DNA of 64,000 bases, taken from Thalassolituus sp006212115 (GTDB lineage: Bacteria; Pseudomonadota; Gammaproteobacteria; Pseudomonadales; Oceanobacteraceae). The notes under the pieces are model-generated. The model was not told the DNA's origin. It worked only from the letters and a program-made list of their open reading frames with translations, and did not search any database. Shown here one piece after another: positions 1 to 9,780 of this stretch. Within the stretch, counting starts at the first letter, position 1, and each line of letters begins with the position of its first letter. Location of the stretch: the NCBI RefSeq assembly GCF_040372045.1, contig NZ_BAABWH010000001.1; one strand, written 5' to 3'. The translations under genes were made by a program, and so were the position numbers.

Positions 1-2666
1 AACTTCTCGAAACACGGGCGCTGGCGATGGGCAAACAGCTCGCGCCAACGTGCGAATACGGCGTGATGACAGGTAACCGAGGTATCCTCCAGAACATCGC
101 CAATAATATGTTGGAAGAGCGCGATGTCAGGGCGGTAAACCTGTTTGATCAGGAAATGAACCTCCTTGCGCATGCCGGCCCGAGAATGATTTCTGACCGT
201 GTAAGCGCAACTGCTCTGAAAGACGATCAACTGCAACTGGTCAATACCGCTGGCTCCGTTCGCGTGAAGGCACCTATTTTCGCGCAAAACCTGGTTATAT
301 CAGACCAATTGGCCGAGCAGTTTTATGCGCAATCACAAACGACAGAAATGCGCCTGCTGGGTTGGGCTGAAATTGAGCTATCAAACAGCAATACACGCCT
401 GCTGCAATACCAACTGATTACCTCTTCTCTGACGATTATTATCGTCGTGTTATTGCTCGGTTCAGCCTTTGCCATACGAGTCAGCCGCAATATATCCGGC
501 CCTATCCAGGATATTCGCAATGCACTGAATGATATTCGTGGCGGTAAGCTCGACACGCGTATCCATGTTAATGCACATGGGGAGCTCCAGGACCTTGCCG
601 CCGGTGTCAACGCAATGGCCGCGGCCATGCAACGTGGCAATGTAGAACATCAGCACGCGCTGGAACAATCATCGCGGGAAAGCCAGGAAACCATTGATGA
701 ACTGGAAATCCGTAACCACGAACTAATGATTGAGCACCGCAATGCGGTTGAGTCCAGCCGCACAAAATCGCAATTTCTGGCGAACGTATCCCACGAAATC
801 CGGACGCCACTGAACGGCATTATTGGTTTCTCTGACCTGCTTGCACGTACGGAAGTCAGTGACCGACAAGGCGAATACGTTGATACCATACGTCGCTCGT
901 CAGAAGATCTTCTGAATATCATTAACGACATACTCGACCTGTCCAAGATCGATGCTGGCAAACTGATCCTGGAGAACGCCAGCTTTGACCTCCGCGATCT
1001 TGTTGAAGAGGTCCTGCAAGTGCTGACCCCACTTGCGGCGGGTAAGGGCATTGACGTTTACCAGTATATTTCCCCTGATTTGCCTGACCTTATTATTGGT
1101 GATCGCCTGCGCCTTAAGCAGGTCATAACCAACCTCTGCAGTAATGCGATTAAGTTTACCCCCGAAGGCGGCGTTTCCATTGCCGTCACGCCAATCCAAC
1201 AGGAATTCGGCCATATCAGCATTCAGTTCGATGTCGTGGATACGGGGATAGGTATGACCCCCGAACAGCAATCGAGACTGTTTCAGGCGTTTTCTCAAGC
1301 CGATCCGGGCATTGCCAGACAATACGGCGGTACTGGCCTTGGTCTGATTATTTCCCGCGCCTTAATTGAAGCAATGAAGGGCGACATCAAAGTACAAAGT
1401 GAACAGGGTATTGGATCAACCTTTTCGTTCACCATTGACGCCGAGCTCGATGAATCGAACACCATGCTTCCCGCTTCACTTAAGGGATTGAAAGTCGCGC
1501 TGATTAATCCGGGCGATGCTCCGACGCAGGATACAATGCACCTACTGGAGAAACGTGGTGCAGCTCTCAAGCAATATCATTCTCCGGATCAAGTCCCAGA
1601 GAGTTGCGAAGGCCACCCCACCGACATTGCGATTATCTTCTGCGATAAAAACATGGTCGACAGTGAGGGCATTAACGAGTGGCTGGAAATTTGCCGTAAT
1701 AAAGATATTTCGGTTCTGACAATCAGTAAAAGTGCTTTGCCCGAACAGACCGCTGCTCATCTGACGACACCACTTCTGACCAGTCCCTTCACCCAACACC
1801 AGTTGGTTAAGCAACTCGAATTATTAAGTGGTCGCGCGGTCGAAACACCAGAATTACCAGACCTCGATGCAGAACAGGAAATACCTACCGTTCTCGCGGT
1901 CGACGACAATGAGGCAAACCTGAAACTGGTCGTCACCCTGCTCGGCGAACTGGGCGTCACTGTACTGGAAGCACCATCGGGCTTTGATGCTGTTGCGATG
2001 GCCACCCGAGACTGTCCCGACCTGATTCTGATGGATATTCAAATGCCAGGGATGTCCGGAAACGAAGCCACCGCGCGTATTCGTAAGCTGCCCGGAAAGC
2101 ATGACTTACCCATCGTTGCTCTGACAGCACATGCGATGTCGGACGAACGACAGGCGCTGATTGCTAATGGTTTCAGTGACTACCAGACCAAGCCTGTATC
2201 AATGGAACAACTGGCTCGTATTATCGAACGCTGGACAGGCTTTAAATCCAGTAGCGAGCAACATACTCCTCTGCGACAGGGCACCTTCGTCTCGACTGAT
2301 ATTTTCAACAGAGAGCTTTCCCTACACCAGGCGAACGGCAATCCGGGCCTCGCCATCGACATGTTTAACATGCTGTTGGATATGCTTCGCAAAGAGAAAG
2401 ACAACCTTCTGGATCTATGGGAAGAAGAAGAATTAGAGGGCCTGCTGGGGGCCATTCACCGGCTGCATGGTGCTGCGCGTTACTGTGGAGTCCCTGCACT
2501 CAGGGCTGCATTGGAAGCGTTTGAAAGTGGCCTGAAAGCTAAACAGTCGCAAGACTATCCTCAGCAGCTGCGTCAGGTCATGACGGAAACCGAACGATTA
2601 CTGAACTGGTCAAGCGATCAGAACTGGCGCGCTCAACTGGAAAGCGACAGTACTGAAAAAGCCTGA
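1..2666 (+). CDS. barA: BarA-type hybrid sensor histidine kinase, 5' partial
   Basis: Inner-membrane hybrid kinase that feeds phosphate to the UvrY/GacA response regulator and so controls CsrA-binding small RNAs. The reading frame is open from base 3, so the true start lies upstream of the window. Counting from the first in-frame ATG (base 27), there is one membrane segment near residues 129-149, a HAMP linker, a HisKA domain with H-box SHEIRTPLNG (His about 256), an HATPase domain (GTGLGLIISRAL), a receiver domain (DDNEANL; phospho-Asp in MDIQMPG about 670) and an HPt domain (HRLHGAAR; His about 814). Each is about 47 residues short of the E. coli BarA numbering (302, 718, 861), so roughly 47 residues are missing before the ATG. 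Its end overlaps the convergent acpS by 34 bases. Confidence 0.95.
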   Translation, partial: LLETRALAMGKQLAPTCEYGVMTGNRGILQNIANNMLEERDVRAVNLFDQEMNLLAHAGPRMISDRVSATALKDDQLQLVNTAGSVRVKAPIFAQNLVISDQLAEQFYAQSQTTEMRLLGWAEIELSNSNTRLLQYQLITSSLTIIIVVLLLGSAFAIRVSRNISGPIQDIRNALNDIRGGKLDTRIHVNAHGELQDLAAGVNAMAAAMQRGNVEHQHALEQSSRESQETIDELEIRNHELMIEHRNAVESSRTKSQFLANVSHEIRTPLNGIIGFSDLLARTEVSDRQGEYVDTIRRSSEDLLNIINDILDLSKIDAGKLILENASFDLRDLVEEVLQVLTPLAAGKGIDVYQYISPDLPDLIIGDRLRLKQVITNLCSNAIKFTPEGGVSIAVTPIQQEFGHISIQFDVVDTGIGMTPEQQSRLFQAFSQADPGIARQYGGTGLGLIISRALIEAMKGDIKVQSEQGIGSTFSFTIDAELDESNTMLPASLKGLKVALINPGDAPTQDTMHLLEKRGAALKQYHSPDQVPESCEGHPTDIAIIFCDKNMVDSEGINEWLEICRNKDISVLTISKSALPEQTAAHLTTPLLTSPFTQHQLVKQLELLSGRAVETPELPDLDAEQEIPTVLAVDDNEANLKLVVTLLGELGVTVLEAPSGFDAVAMATRDCPDLILMDIQMPGMSGNEATARIRKLPGKHDLPIVALTAHAMSDERQALIANGFSDYQTKPVSMEQLARIIERWTGFKSSSEQHTPLRQGTFVSTDIFNRELSLHQANGNPGLAIDMFNMLLDMLRKEKDNLLDLWEEEELEGLLGAIHRLHGAARYCGVPALRAALEAFESGLKAKQSQDYPQQLRQVMTETERLLNWSSDQNWRAQLESDSTEKA

Positions 2667-3055
2667 ACCCAACCATTATCGTCGCTCAAGCTGAGCAATA
2701 AGGTCGCATCTTTGCTTATCGCTCGCAGATGCGATTCAGCGGCACCGCTTACTGCAACGCAAGGTTTGCCTGAGGGCTCTCGCTGAATTGCGAAGTCATG
2801 AAAGCCGACCCCTTGTGCAATACCCGTCCCCAGTGCCTTCGACAATGCTTCTTTGGCAGCAAAGGCCTTGGCCAGATAATTTGCCGGGTTAGCATGCTGC
2901 TGATACGCAATCCGCTCCTCAGGAGTCAGAATGCGTTCGACAAATCGTTTACCATGACGCTCCAACGCTCGCTCAATGCGCTCAACAGCGACGAGATCGG
3001 TGCCAACACCCGCCGCTTCAAAGAACTGCCCGGAATCTGATTCAGGCACCGTCAA
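2633..3055 (-). CDS. acpS: Holo-[acyl-carrier-protein] synthase
   Basis: Transfers 4'-phosphopantetheine from CoA to the serine of apo-ACP, activating fatty acid synthesis. The Mg-binding motif GVGTDLVAVERI begins near residue 17 and the second signature FAAKEALSKALGTG is present. The 140-residue frame starts with TTG directly after the pdxJ stop. The family is usually about 126 residues and starts just before the GIGTD motif, so an in-frame GTG two codons in is also possible, and the exact start is uncertain. It is the last gene of the rnc-era-recO-pdxJ-acpS run and ends tail-to-tail with barA. Confidence 0.94.
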   Translation of the reverse strand: MTVPESDSGQFFEAAGVGTDLVAVERIERALERHGKRFVERILTPEERIAYQQHANPANYLAKAFAAKEALSKALGTGIAQGVGFHDFAIQREPSGKPCVAVSGAAESHLRAISKDATLLLSLSDDNGWVQAFSVLSLSS

Positions 3056-3790
3056 TTAGCCCCGCGCACCCGCTATCACAGCTTTCATGTCACGCACGGC
3101 ACCTTCCAACCCACTAAACACCGCCTGAGCGATAATCGCGTGACCAATATTCAGCTCATTCATCTCTGGGATCTGAGCGATGGCTTCGACATTGTGATAA
3201 TGCAGACCGTGGCCGGCGTTCACGATCAAGCCTTTACTCGCCGCGTAGCGCGCAGCGTCGCGGATGCGTTCAAGTTCGCGCGCCTGCTCTTCCGGTGTCT
3301 CCGCGTCTGCATATCCTCCGGTGTGCAACTCAATCACTGGCGCACCGGTTCGTATCGTGGCATCGATCTGCTCGTAATCAGCATCGATAAAGAGTGAGAC
3401 TTCGGCGCCTATCGCAGCGAGGCGGTCAACCGCTGCTTTGACTACGGATTCCTGACCGGCAACGTCCAGCCCACCTTCGGTTGTCAGCTCCTCGCGCTTT
3501 TCTGGCACCAGACAACAAGCTTCCGGCTTCACTTCCTCTGCCAGTTGAATCATAGCTTCTGTCACCGCCATCTCGAGATTCATGCGCGTTTGCAAAGTAT
3601 CCGCCAGAGCGCGTACATCACGTACCTGAATATGCCGGCCATCTTCACGAGGGTGGATGGTGATCACGTCAGCGCCCGCCTGCTCTGCCACAAAGGCGGC
3701 CTGAATAGGGTCCGGGTAGCGAGTACCCCGAGCCTGACGCAGAGTTGCGACATGATCGATGTTGACACCAAGTAGTACACGCTTTGCCAT
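3056..3790 (-). CDS. pdxJ: Pyridoxine 5'-phosphate synthase
   Basis: Condenses 1-deoxyxylulose 5-phosphate with 3-amino-2-oxopropyl phosphate in the last ring-forming step of DXP-dependent vitamin B6 synthesis. The protein is 244 residues, normal for this TIM-barrel family, and opens with the typical LLGVNIDHVATLRQARG. The catalytic ITIHPREDGRHI and the later GLIVNAGHGLHYHN and ELNIGHAIIAQA segments are all present. It abuts acpS with no spacer and follows recO after 37 bases, the usual proteobacterial order. Confidence 0.97.
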   Translation of the reverse strand: MAKRVLLGVNIDHVATLRQARGTRYPDPIQAAFVAEQAGADVITIHPREDGRHIQVRDVRALADTLQTRMNLEMAVTEAMIQLAEEVKPEACCLVPEKREELTTEGGLDVAGQESVVKAAVDRLAAIGAEVSLFIDADYEQIDATIRTGAPVIELHTGGYADAETPEEQARELERIRDAARYAASKGLIVNAGHGLHYHNVEAIAQIPEMNELNIGHAIIAQAVFSGLEGAVRDMKAVIAGARG

Positions 3791-3827
3791 ATCAATACCT
3801 GTTAAATCAGTTTCAATGAATAAGAAC

Positions 3828-4499
3828 TTATCGTCCTCTGATCGAGCCGATTAACTCGCGACTGACCAGAGGCCGGGAAATAAAGTGATCTATCGTCTCT
3901 CGTAAAACCAGACGGGCAGTTCGCAATACACCGGGCTTGAGAAAATCCCCCTGTCCGGCATCCAGCAGTTGCTGCCCCGACCAGGCGCCCTTCTCTGAGA
4001 TTGAGAAGCCCGCGCCTACTTCGTAATCATAATAACACTGTGGCGCAATGGGATGTCCGGCAGAGTCAGTCTGCCACTGCACACCATACCCAGCACGCAG
4101 CAACAGCTGTTGCTCGAACACTCTTAGCCAAACATCCGCACGCTGCCCGCTTTTAAGGTGAGTAATGGCCTGTTGATAGAGGTCGAATAGTGCATCGGCA
4201 GGCTCCTCTCTCGGCAACAACTGCAGTAGCAATTCATCGAGATACAGTGCACAGACTAAGGCTTCGTCTTTGAGCTCCGCGGGAGCAGAGGACTCAATCA
4301 CCTTAAAACGGGGTAAACTCTGAGAGTATGCAAAATCAGCTTTAAAAAGCTGATGCATATCGGGCGTCGAACCTTTGCCATTAGCCACACCTTTGCCATT
4401 AAAAGTCCCGAGGACAATACCAGAATCACGGGTAAATACATCCGCCAGCCAGTCCGTCTCACCCAGAGGCTGACGGCGCAGCAGCCAGCACTGCTTCAT
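3828..4499 (-). CDS. recO: DNA repair protein RecO
   Basis: RecF-pathway mediator that helps load RecA on SSB-coated single strands and anneals complementary strands. The N-terminal OB-fold starts WLLRRQPLGETDWLADVFTRD, typical of RecO, and the helical C-terminal part follows; total length is 223 residues. The zinc-type cysteines found in some RecO proteins are not evident, as in other gammaproteobacterial members. Its start overlaps the end of era by 4 bases, indicating translational coupling. Confidence 0.9.
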   Translation of the reverse strand: MKQCWLLRRQPLGETDWLADVFTRDSGIVLGTFNGKGVANGKGSTPDMHQLFKADFAYSQSLPRFKVIESSAPAELKDEALVCALYLDELLLQLLPREEPADALFDLYQQAITHLKSGQRADVWLRVFEQQLLLRAGYGVQWQTDSAGHPIAPQCYYDYEVGAGFSISEKGAWSGQQLLDAGQGDFLKPGVLRTARLVLRETIDHFISRPLVSRELIGSIRGR

Positions 4500-5392
4500 A
4501 TCTCCCGGTCGTCGTAGCCAAGGCTGCGCAATGCACGCTCATCGTCAGACCAATTTGATTTGACCTTCACCCAGAGATTCAGCATTACTTTGCAGTCGAA
4601 TAACGATTCCATATCTTTACGTGCCTCAATACCGATCTGCTTGATACGGTATCCAGCATCACCAATAACAATACGTTTCTGTGACTGACGCTCAACCATG
4701 ATCAGCGCACTGATCTCAATCAGGGTTCCGGTGTGCGCGAACTCTTCAATCTCAACCGTCATTTCATAGGGCAATTCGTCCCCAAGCTGACGCATGATCT
4801 TTTCGCGCACCAGTTCGGCCGCCAGAAAGCGAGAACTGCGGTCCGTGACCTGATCTTCAGGATAGAAATACGGATTCTCGGGCAAGTAACTGCGGATCAG
4901 GTGTTCAATTCGATCCACGTTGTGACCCGTTTTTGCACTCAGAGGAATAATCTGGTCAAAGGGATGACGAGCACTGAGCTCTTCGAGGTAGGGTAATAAC
5001 TCGTCTTTGTCTCTGACAAAATCGATTTTATTGACCACCAGAATAACAGGCGCACGCTGCTGTTTGATGGTTTGCAACACCATCTCATCTTCGTCGGTCC
5101 AGCGCATGCGATCTACCACCATCACAACCAGATCGACATCTTTTACCGCAGTGGTTGCTGCCCGGTTCATGTAGCGGTTGATGGCTTTGTCGTGCGCTTT
5201 GTGAATTCCCGGCGTATCAACAAATACAATTTGCGTATCCTCTTCCGTGAGAATACCCAGAATCTGATGGCGCGTAGTCTGAGGTTTACGCGACGTGATA
5301 GACAGCTTCTGACCCAGTATACGGTTCATTAAAGTCGACTTACCGACATTCGGACGACCGACAATGGCCACAAATCCAGTACGAGTGGTCAT
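4496..5392 (-). CDS. era: GTPase Era
   Basis: Ras-like GTPase that binds the 3' end of 16S rRNA and supports 30S maturation. The GTPase domain shows G1 GRPNVGKST (about residues 12-20), G3 DTPGIHKAHD, and G4 NKID; the KH RNA-binding domain occupies the last third (LVEISALIMVERQSQKRIVIGD-like segment). Length 298 residues matches the family. It overlaps rnc upstream and recO downstream by 4 bases each, so the three are probably co-translated. Confidence 0.98.
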   Translation of the reverse strand: MTTRTGFVAIVGRPNVGKSTLMNRILGQKLSITSRKPQTTRHQILGILTEEDTQIVFVDTPGIHKAHDKAINRYMNRAATTAVKDVDLVVMVVDRMRWTDEDEMVLQTIKQQRAPVILVVNKIDFVRDKDELLPYLEELSARHPFDQIIPLSAKTGHNVDRIEHLIRSYLPENPYFYPEDQVTDRSSRFLAAELVREKIMRQLGDELPYEMTVEIEEFAHTGTLIEISALIMVERQSQKRIVIGDAGYRIKQIGIEARKDMESLFDCKVMLNLWVKVKSNWSDDERALRSLGYDDREI

Positions 5393-6075
5393 GATGCATC
5401 CTCCAGGCCAAGCTGTTTCAAAAATAATTGTGCTGCGGCCTGCTCGGCAATCCGACGACTTGATCCTTCTGCAGTAACCGCTTCATCCTGCTGTGGGATA
5501 CGACAACTCACTGTAAAAATCTGCTCATTCCCCGGTCCACCTACACTCACTACAGTGTACTTCGGCAAGCTCATTTTATTTGCCTGCTGATGCTCCTGAA
5601 GTCGTGTTTTGGGATCTTTAATCGGGTCTTCCAACGTCAACGATTGCAGTCTGGAATCGTACCAGGCAAGAATGCGCTCAGACGCTGCGTCCTGACCGGC
5701 ATCGAGATATATCGCACCGATGATGGCTTCAACGGCATCCGCAAGAATAGAATCGCGACGGTGACCGCCACTTTTCATTTCACCTGAACCCAGCAACAGA
5801 AATTCTCCAAGATCGAATTCTTTGGCGATTTCTGCCAGCGTATCCCCCTTCACCAGGCGGGCCCGAAGGCGGCTCAGTTTTCCCTCTTTGGCATTAGGAA
5901 ACTTACGGAAAAGCGCTTCAGCAATGACAAAATTAAGAATGGAATCGCCCAGAAATTCCAGACGTTCGTTATTGGTGCCAGACAGACTGCGGTGGGTCAG
6001 CGCCAGCGTCACCAGCGACTCATCATTGAAGGTGTAGCCGATGCGCTGGGACAATTTTAACAAGGGGTTATTCAC
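5389..6075 (-). CDS. rnc: Ribonuclease III
   Basis: Double-strand-specific endoribonuclease for rRNA precursors and structured mRNAs. The catalytic signature NERLEFLGDSILNFVIAEAL is near residues 36-55, with the second acidic site in DAVEAIIGAIYLD, followed by a C-terminal dsRNA-binding domain (KTRLQEHQQ... and GSSRRIAEQAAAQLFL). Length is 228 residues. It overlaps the preceding DUF4845 gene by 8 bases and era by 4. Confidence 0.98.
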   Translation of the reverse strand: MNNPLLKLSQRIGYTFNDESLVTLALTHRSLSGTNNERLEFLGDSILNFVIAEALFRKFPNAKEGKLSRLRARLVKGDTLAEIAKEFDLGEFLLLGSGEMKSGGHRRDSILADAVEAIIGAIYLDAGQDAASERILAWYDSRLQSLTLEDPIKDPKTRLQEHQQANKMSLPKYTVVSVGGPGNEQIFTVSCRIPQQDEAVTAEGSSRRIAEQAAAQLFLKQLGLEDAS

Positions 6076-6439
6076 TGGTAATTACTTTCTGGTGCTGGAA
6101 GGTCATAACAAATTCAATGTTACCAAGGAAGTGCGCGCGGTTCTGATACGTCCAGTCAATCACCAGCTCATTGCGGTTACGTTGAACTGAAAGTTTCTCA
6201 GTCTGAACATCAATATTGTTGTTTCTCAGACGACGTTCAAGTTCCTCGCGTACCGCTTTATCGTTGCTGCGAGCGGTGATTTTTCCGCTTTCTTCCATAT
6301 TTTCAAGGACAATACCTACCTCAGTATCGTCGAAGTAGATTGGGACAATTACCATCACTGCACGAAGCAGAATAATTGCAATTAAGATCAGTAACAAAGC
6401 CGTTACTGTAGTCATGCCGTGCTGGTATTGTCTCATCAT
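6068..6439 (-). CDS. DUF4845 membrane protein
   Basis: Small protein (123 residues) with one N-terminal membrane segment (TALLLILIAIILLRAVMVIV) and a short exported or periplasmic domain. It belongs to the DUF4845 family, which in Pseudomonas sits between lepB and rnc; its function is not known. Here it begins immediately after the lepA stop codon (TAA then ATG ATG) and overlaps rnc by 8 bases, so it occupies the place where lepB would be expected. There is nothing that resembles a signal peptidase catalytic Ser/Lys dyad. Confidence 0.85.
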   Translation of the reverse strand: MMRQYQHGMTTVTALLLILIAIILLRAVMVIVPIYFDDTEVGIVLENMEESGKITARSNDKAVREELERRLRNNNIDVQTEKLSVQRNRNELVIDWTYQNRAHFLGNIEFVMTFQHQKVITSE

Positions 6440-8239
6440 TTAATCATCCACTTTGAGGACAGCAAGGAACGCCGACTGCGGAATTTCTACACTGCCGATC
6501 TGTTTCATCCGTTTCTTACCTTCTTTCTGCTTCTGCAGCAGTTTCTTCTTACGGCTAACGTCGCCACCGTAGCACTTAGCCGTTACGTTTTTCCGCAATG
6601 CCTTTACTGTTGTCCGTGCCACAACCTGATTGCCAACCGCCGCCTGAATCGCAACGTCGAACATCTGACGAGGAATCAGCTCTTTCATTTTTTCTGTCAA
6701 CAGATTACCGCGGCGACGCACACTGTCTCTGTGCATAATAACTGCGAGAGCGTCTACACGATCACCATTCACCAGTACATCGAGGCGTACCAGCGGAGCC
6801 GCCTGGAAACGCAGGAAACTGTAATCGAGTGACGCGAAACCACGGCTCGCAGACTTCAGTCGGTCGAAGAAGTCCATAACTACTTCAGCCATTGGAATCT
6901 CATAACGCAGTGCCACCTGAGTACCCGTGTACTGCATATCCACCTGAACACCGCGCTTATCAACACACAGCGAAATCACGCTACCCAGGTATTCCTGCGG
7001 TACGAGAATATTGCACTCGGCGATCGGTTCGCGCATTTCTTCGATGGAGCCAATGTCTGGCAGTTTCGATGGGTTGTCGACGTTCACGACATCGCCCTTG
7101 CGGGTGACCACCTCATAGATAACCGTCGGTGCAGTGGTAATCAGGTCCAGATCGTATTCTCGCTCGAGACGTTCCTGAATAATTTCCATGTGCAGCATAC
7201 CGAGGAAGCCACAACGGAAACCAAAGCCCAGTGCATCGGAATTTTCAGGCTCGAAGAACAGCGAGGCGTCATTGAGGGACAATTTATCCAGCGCAACACG
7301 GAAAGCTTCGTAGTCATCAGACGATACTGGGAATAAACCTGCGTACACCTGAGGTTTTACTTTTTGGAAACCGGGGAGAGCATCAACATCCGGGAATTTG
7401 GTGGAAACAATCGTATCCCCCACAGGAGCACCGTGAATGTCTTTAATGCTTGCGCACAAGTAGCCCACTTCACCTGTATTCAACTCTGGGCGCTTGGTCA
7501 TCTTCGGAGTGAAGTAACCCACGTCGTCGACAATGTGATCCTTACCCGTGGACTTAAGACGAATCTTATCGCCCTTACGGATCACACCATTTTTCACACG
7601 AATCAAGGAGACAACACCCAGGTATGGGTCGAACCATGAATCGATAATCAGCGCTTGCAGAGGTGCATCCGGATCGCCCTCTGGAGCAGGAATATTAACA
7701 ACCAGATCTTCCAGCACGTCTTCGACATTCAGACCACTCTTCGCAGAACAACGCACCGCATCGGTTGCGTCAATGCCGATGATGTCTTCAATTTCCTGTG
7801 CAACCGCATCCGGGTCCGCCTGCGGCAGGTCCATTTTATTCAGTACAGGACGCACCTCCAGACCTTGCTCGATCGCGGTATAACAGTTCGCAACCGATTG
7901 TGCCTCTACCCCTTGAGCCGCATCGACAACAAGCAGAGCCCCTTCGCACGCCGACAGTGAACGGCTCACTTCATAGCTGAAATCCACGTGCCCTGGCGTA
8001 TCAATGAAGTTCAGCTGATACGTCTCACCGTTGCGCGCGGTGTAGTTCAAGGTCACGCTCTGAGCCTTAATGGTGATACCACGCTCGCGTTCAATGTCCA
8101 TGGAATCCAGAACCTGCTCCTGCATTTCGCGATCAGAGAGGCCACCGCACACCTGAATGAAGCGGTCGGACAGTGTGGATTTGCCGTGGTCGATATGGGC
8201 AATGATGGAAAAGTTACGAATGTGGTCCAGCTGGCTCAC
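6440..8239 (-). CDS. lepA: Elongation factor 4 (back-translocase LepA)
   Basis: Ribosome-binding GTPase that remodels stalled or post-translocation ribosomes. G1 AHIDHGKST, switch II DTPGHVDFSYEV and NKMDLPQAD are present, as is the LepA-specific C-terminal end (KCYGGDVSRKKKLLQKQKEG). The frame stays open up to a TTG at 8266, but the GTG at 8239 gives a protein starting five residues before IRNFSIIAHIDHGKST, as in other LepA proteins, so I prefer it; neither has a strong ribosome-binding site. It is followed directly by DUF4845 and rnc. Confidence 0.97.
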   Translation of the reverse strand: MSQLDHIRNFSIIAHIDHGKSTLSDRFIQVCGGLSDREMQEQVLDSMDIERERGITIKAQSVTLNYTARNGETYQLNFIDTPGHVDFSYEVSRSLSACEGALLVVDAAQGVEAQSVANCYTAIEQGLEVRPVLNKMDLPQADPDAVAQEIEDIIGIDATDAVRCSAKSGLNVEDVLEDLVVNIPAPEGDPDAPLQALIIDSWFDPYLGVVSLIRVKNGVIRKGDKIRLKSTGKDHIVDDVGYFTPKMTKRPELNTGEVGYLCASIKDIHGAPVGDTIVSTKFPDVDALPGFQKVKPQVYAGLFPVSSDDYEAFRVALDKLSLNDASLFFEPENSDALGFGFRCGFLGMLHMEIIQERLEREYDLDLITTAPTVIYEVVTRKGDVVNVDNPSKLPDIGSIEEMREPIAECNILVPQEYLGSVISLCVDKRGVQVDMQYTGTQVALRYEIPMAEVVMDFFDRLKSASRGFASLDYSFLRFQAAPLVRLDVLVNGDRVDALAVIMHRDSVRRRGNLLTEKMKELIPRQMFDVAIQAAVGNQVVARTTVKALRKNVTAKCYGGDVSRKKKLLQKQKEGKKRMKQIGSVEIPQSAFLAVLKVDD

Positions 8240-8310
8240 AGAATAATCATCCGGTAGTGAATTCAATCGGATGATTTTACCTGAAGGACTCGTGTAAGGC
8301 TATGAATGAC

Positions 8311-8326
8311 GGGGGCCGCAGCCCCC
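8311..8326. terminator. GC-rich hairpin between mucD and lepA
   Basis: Six-base perfect stem GGGGGC/GCCCCC with a 4-base loop, in the 98-base gap between the mucD stop and the lepA start. There is no following T-run on the minus strand, so it may be an attenuating or RNA-stabilising hairpin rather than a true rho-independent terminator. Confidence 0.4.
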
Positions 8327-8337
8327 ATTGAGACAGG

Positions 8338-9765
8338 TCAGTCTACGCGAAGTGGGATAAACGACGCTTGGCCCCGTCGAACTATTCGCATAGGGACGCT
8401 ACGCTTGCTCGGCAGATCGGCAACCACCTGATCAAACTCAGCGACAGACTGGATACGCTGACCGTTGATCATGGTGATGATGTCACCCGGAATCACACCC
8501 GCCATGGCCGCAGCACCGCGGTTTACCTCAGCGACAACCACACCGGTCTCCGCTCCACGGCTGTCGTTTGAACTGCCTCCTGAACGGCTGCTCTCCGGGA
8601 TATCACGAACGACCAGTCCGAGACGATTACTCTGGCGCTCTGACTGTGCATCCCGAGAGGACAGAAATTGCTCGTTGGAATCCGGCAGAGCCCCAATTTC
8701 CACATCGATTGTCTTTTTCTTACCCGCTCGCACGACAGACAGCTCTGCCTCGTCGCCCGCTCGTAAACGACCAATCTGATGAGGCAGATCCGACGACAGG
8801 TACACGTCCTTACCATTGACCTTCACAATGATATCGCCGCTGACCAGTCCTGCCGCCTCAGCCGGGCTGCCCTTCACCACCTGAACCACCAGAGCGCCGG
8901 CTGCGCGGTCGAGACCGAACGATTCAGCGAGGTCTTTACTGACTTCCTGAATAACGACACCTAACCAGCCACGGCTGACTTTGCCTTTGCTCTTGAGTTG
9001 TTCAGCAACGTCCATCGCAACATTGATCGGAATCGCGAATGACACTCCCATAAAGCCACCGGAGCGCGTGTAAATCTGGGAGTTAATCCCAACGACTTCA
9101 CCTTTCAGGTTAAACAAAGGACCGCCGGAATTGCCGGGATTGATCGCGACATCGGTCTGAATAAAGGGTACGTAATTTTCGCTTGGAAGGCTGCGTCCTT
9201 TGGCACTGACAATCCCAGCGGTGACGGAATAATCAAAGCCAAATGGTGAGCCAATCGCGACCACCCATTCGCCTACATCCAGTTTGTCCGAGTTCCCAAG
9301 CTCAACCGTTGGCAGATCGTCAGCATCCACCTTCAACACCGCCAGATCAGAACTGGGGTCGGCACCCACTAAGACAGCCTCAAGTTCGCGGCGATCATTC
9401 AGACGGACGATAATTTCATCAGCATCGGCAACAACATGGTTGTTGGTGAGAATATAGCCATCCTCAGACACGATAAATCCGGAGCCCAGGGAAGTATGAT
9501 CTCGAGGTTGGCGTGGGCCTTGTGGAAATTGGCGCCCGAAAAAGTGTCGGAATATTTCTGGCATATCATCAGGTGCACCGTACTGCTGAGAGAGCGCATT
9601 AGTACGTTGCGCGTGCTGAACGGTGCTGATGTTAACCACCGCAGGGGAAGTCTGTTTTACCAGGTCGCGAAAGTCCGGAAGATCAGCTTTCGCGGTATTC
9701 AACGCCAGAGCAAAAAACACGGCCACAAAGCCAATGATGTTTTTTAATACCAGCTTGTTGTTCAT
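8338..9765 (-). CDS. mucD: Periplasmic serine protease MucD (DegP/HtrA family)
   Basis: Envelope quality-control protease and chaperone in the sigma-E circuit. A signal peptide covers about residues 1-27 (cut after TAKA). The trypsin-like domain has His in LTNNHVVADADE, Asp in SSDLAVLKVD and Ser in NPGNSGGPLFN, followed by two PDZ domains (GWLGVVIQEVSKDL and the final MINGQRIQSVAEFD). Length is 475 residues, normal for MucD. It is the last sigma-E-cluster gene, 15 bases after rseC, and in Pseudomonas its loss raises alginate and stress output. Confidence 0.96.
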   Translation of the reverse strand: MNNKLVLKNIIGFVAVFFALALNTAKADLPDFRDLVKQTSPAVVNISTVQHAQRTNALSQQYGAPDDMPEIFRHFFGRQFPQGPRQPRDHTSLGSGFIVSEDGYILTNNHVVADADEIIVRLNDRRELEAVLVGADPSSDLAVLKVDADDLPTVELGNSDKLDVGEWVVAIGSPFGFDYSVTAGIVSAKGRSLPSENYVPFIQTDVAINPGNSGGPLFNLKGEVVGINSQIYTRSGGFMGVSFAIPINVAMDVAEQLKSKGKVSRGWLGVVIQEVSKDLAESFGLDRAAGALVVQVVKGSPAEAAGLVSGDIIVKVNGKDVYLSSDLPHQIGRLRAGDEAELSVVRAGKKKTIDVEIGALPDSNEQFLSSRDAQSERQSNRLGLVVRDIPESSRSGGSSNDSRGAETGVVVAEVNRGAAAMAGVIPGDIITMINGQRIQSVAEFDQVVADLPSKRSVPMRIVRRGQASFIPLRVD

Positions 9766-9780
9766 GAATAAGTCTCTCCG

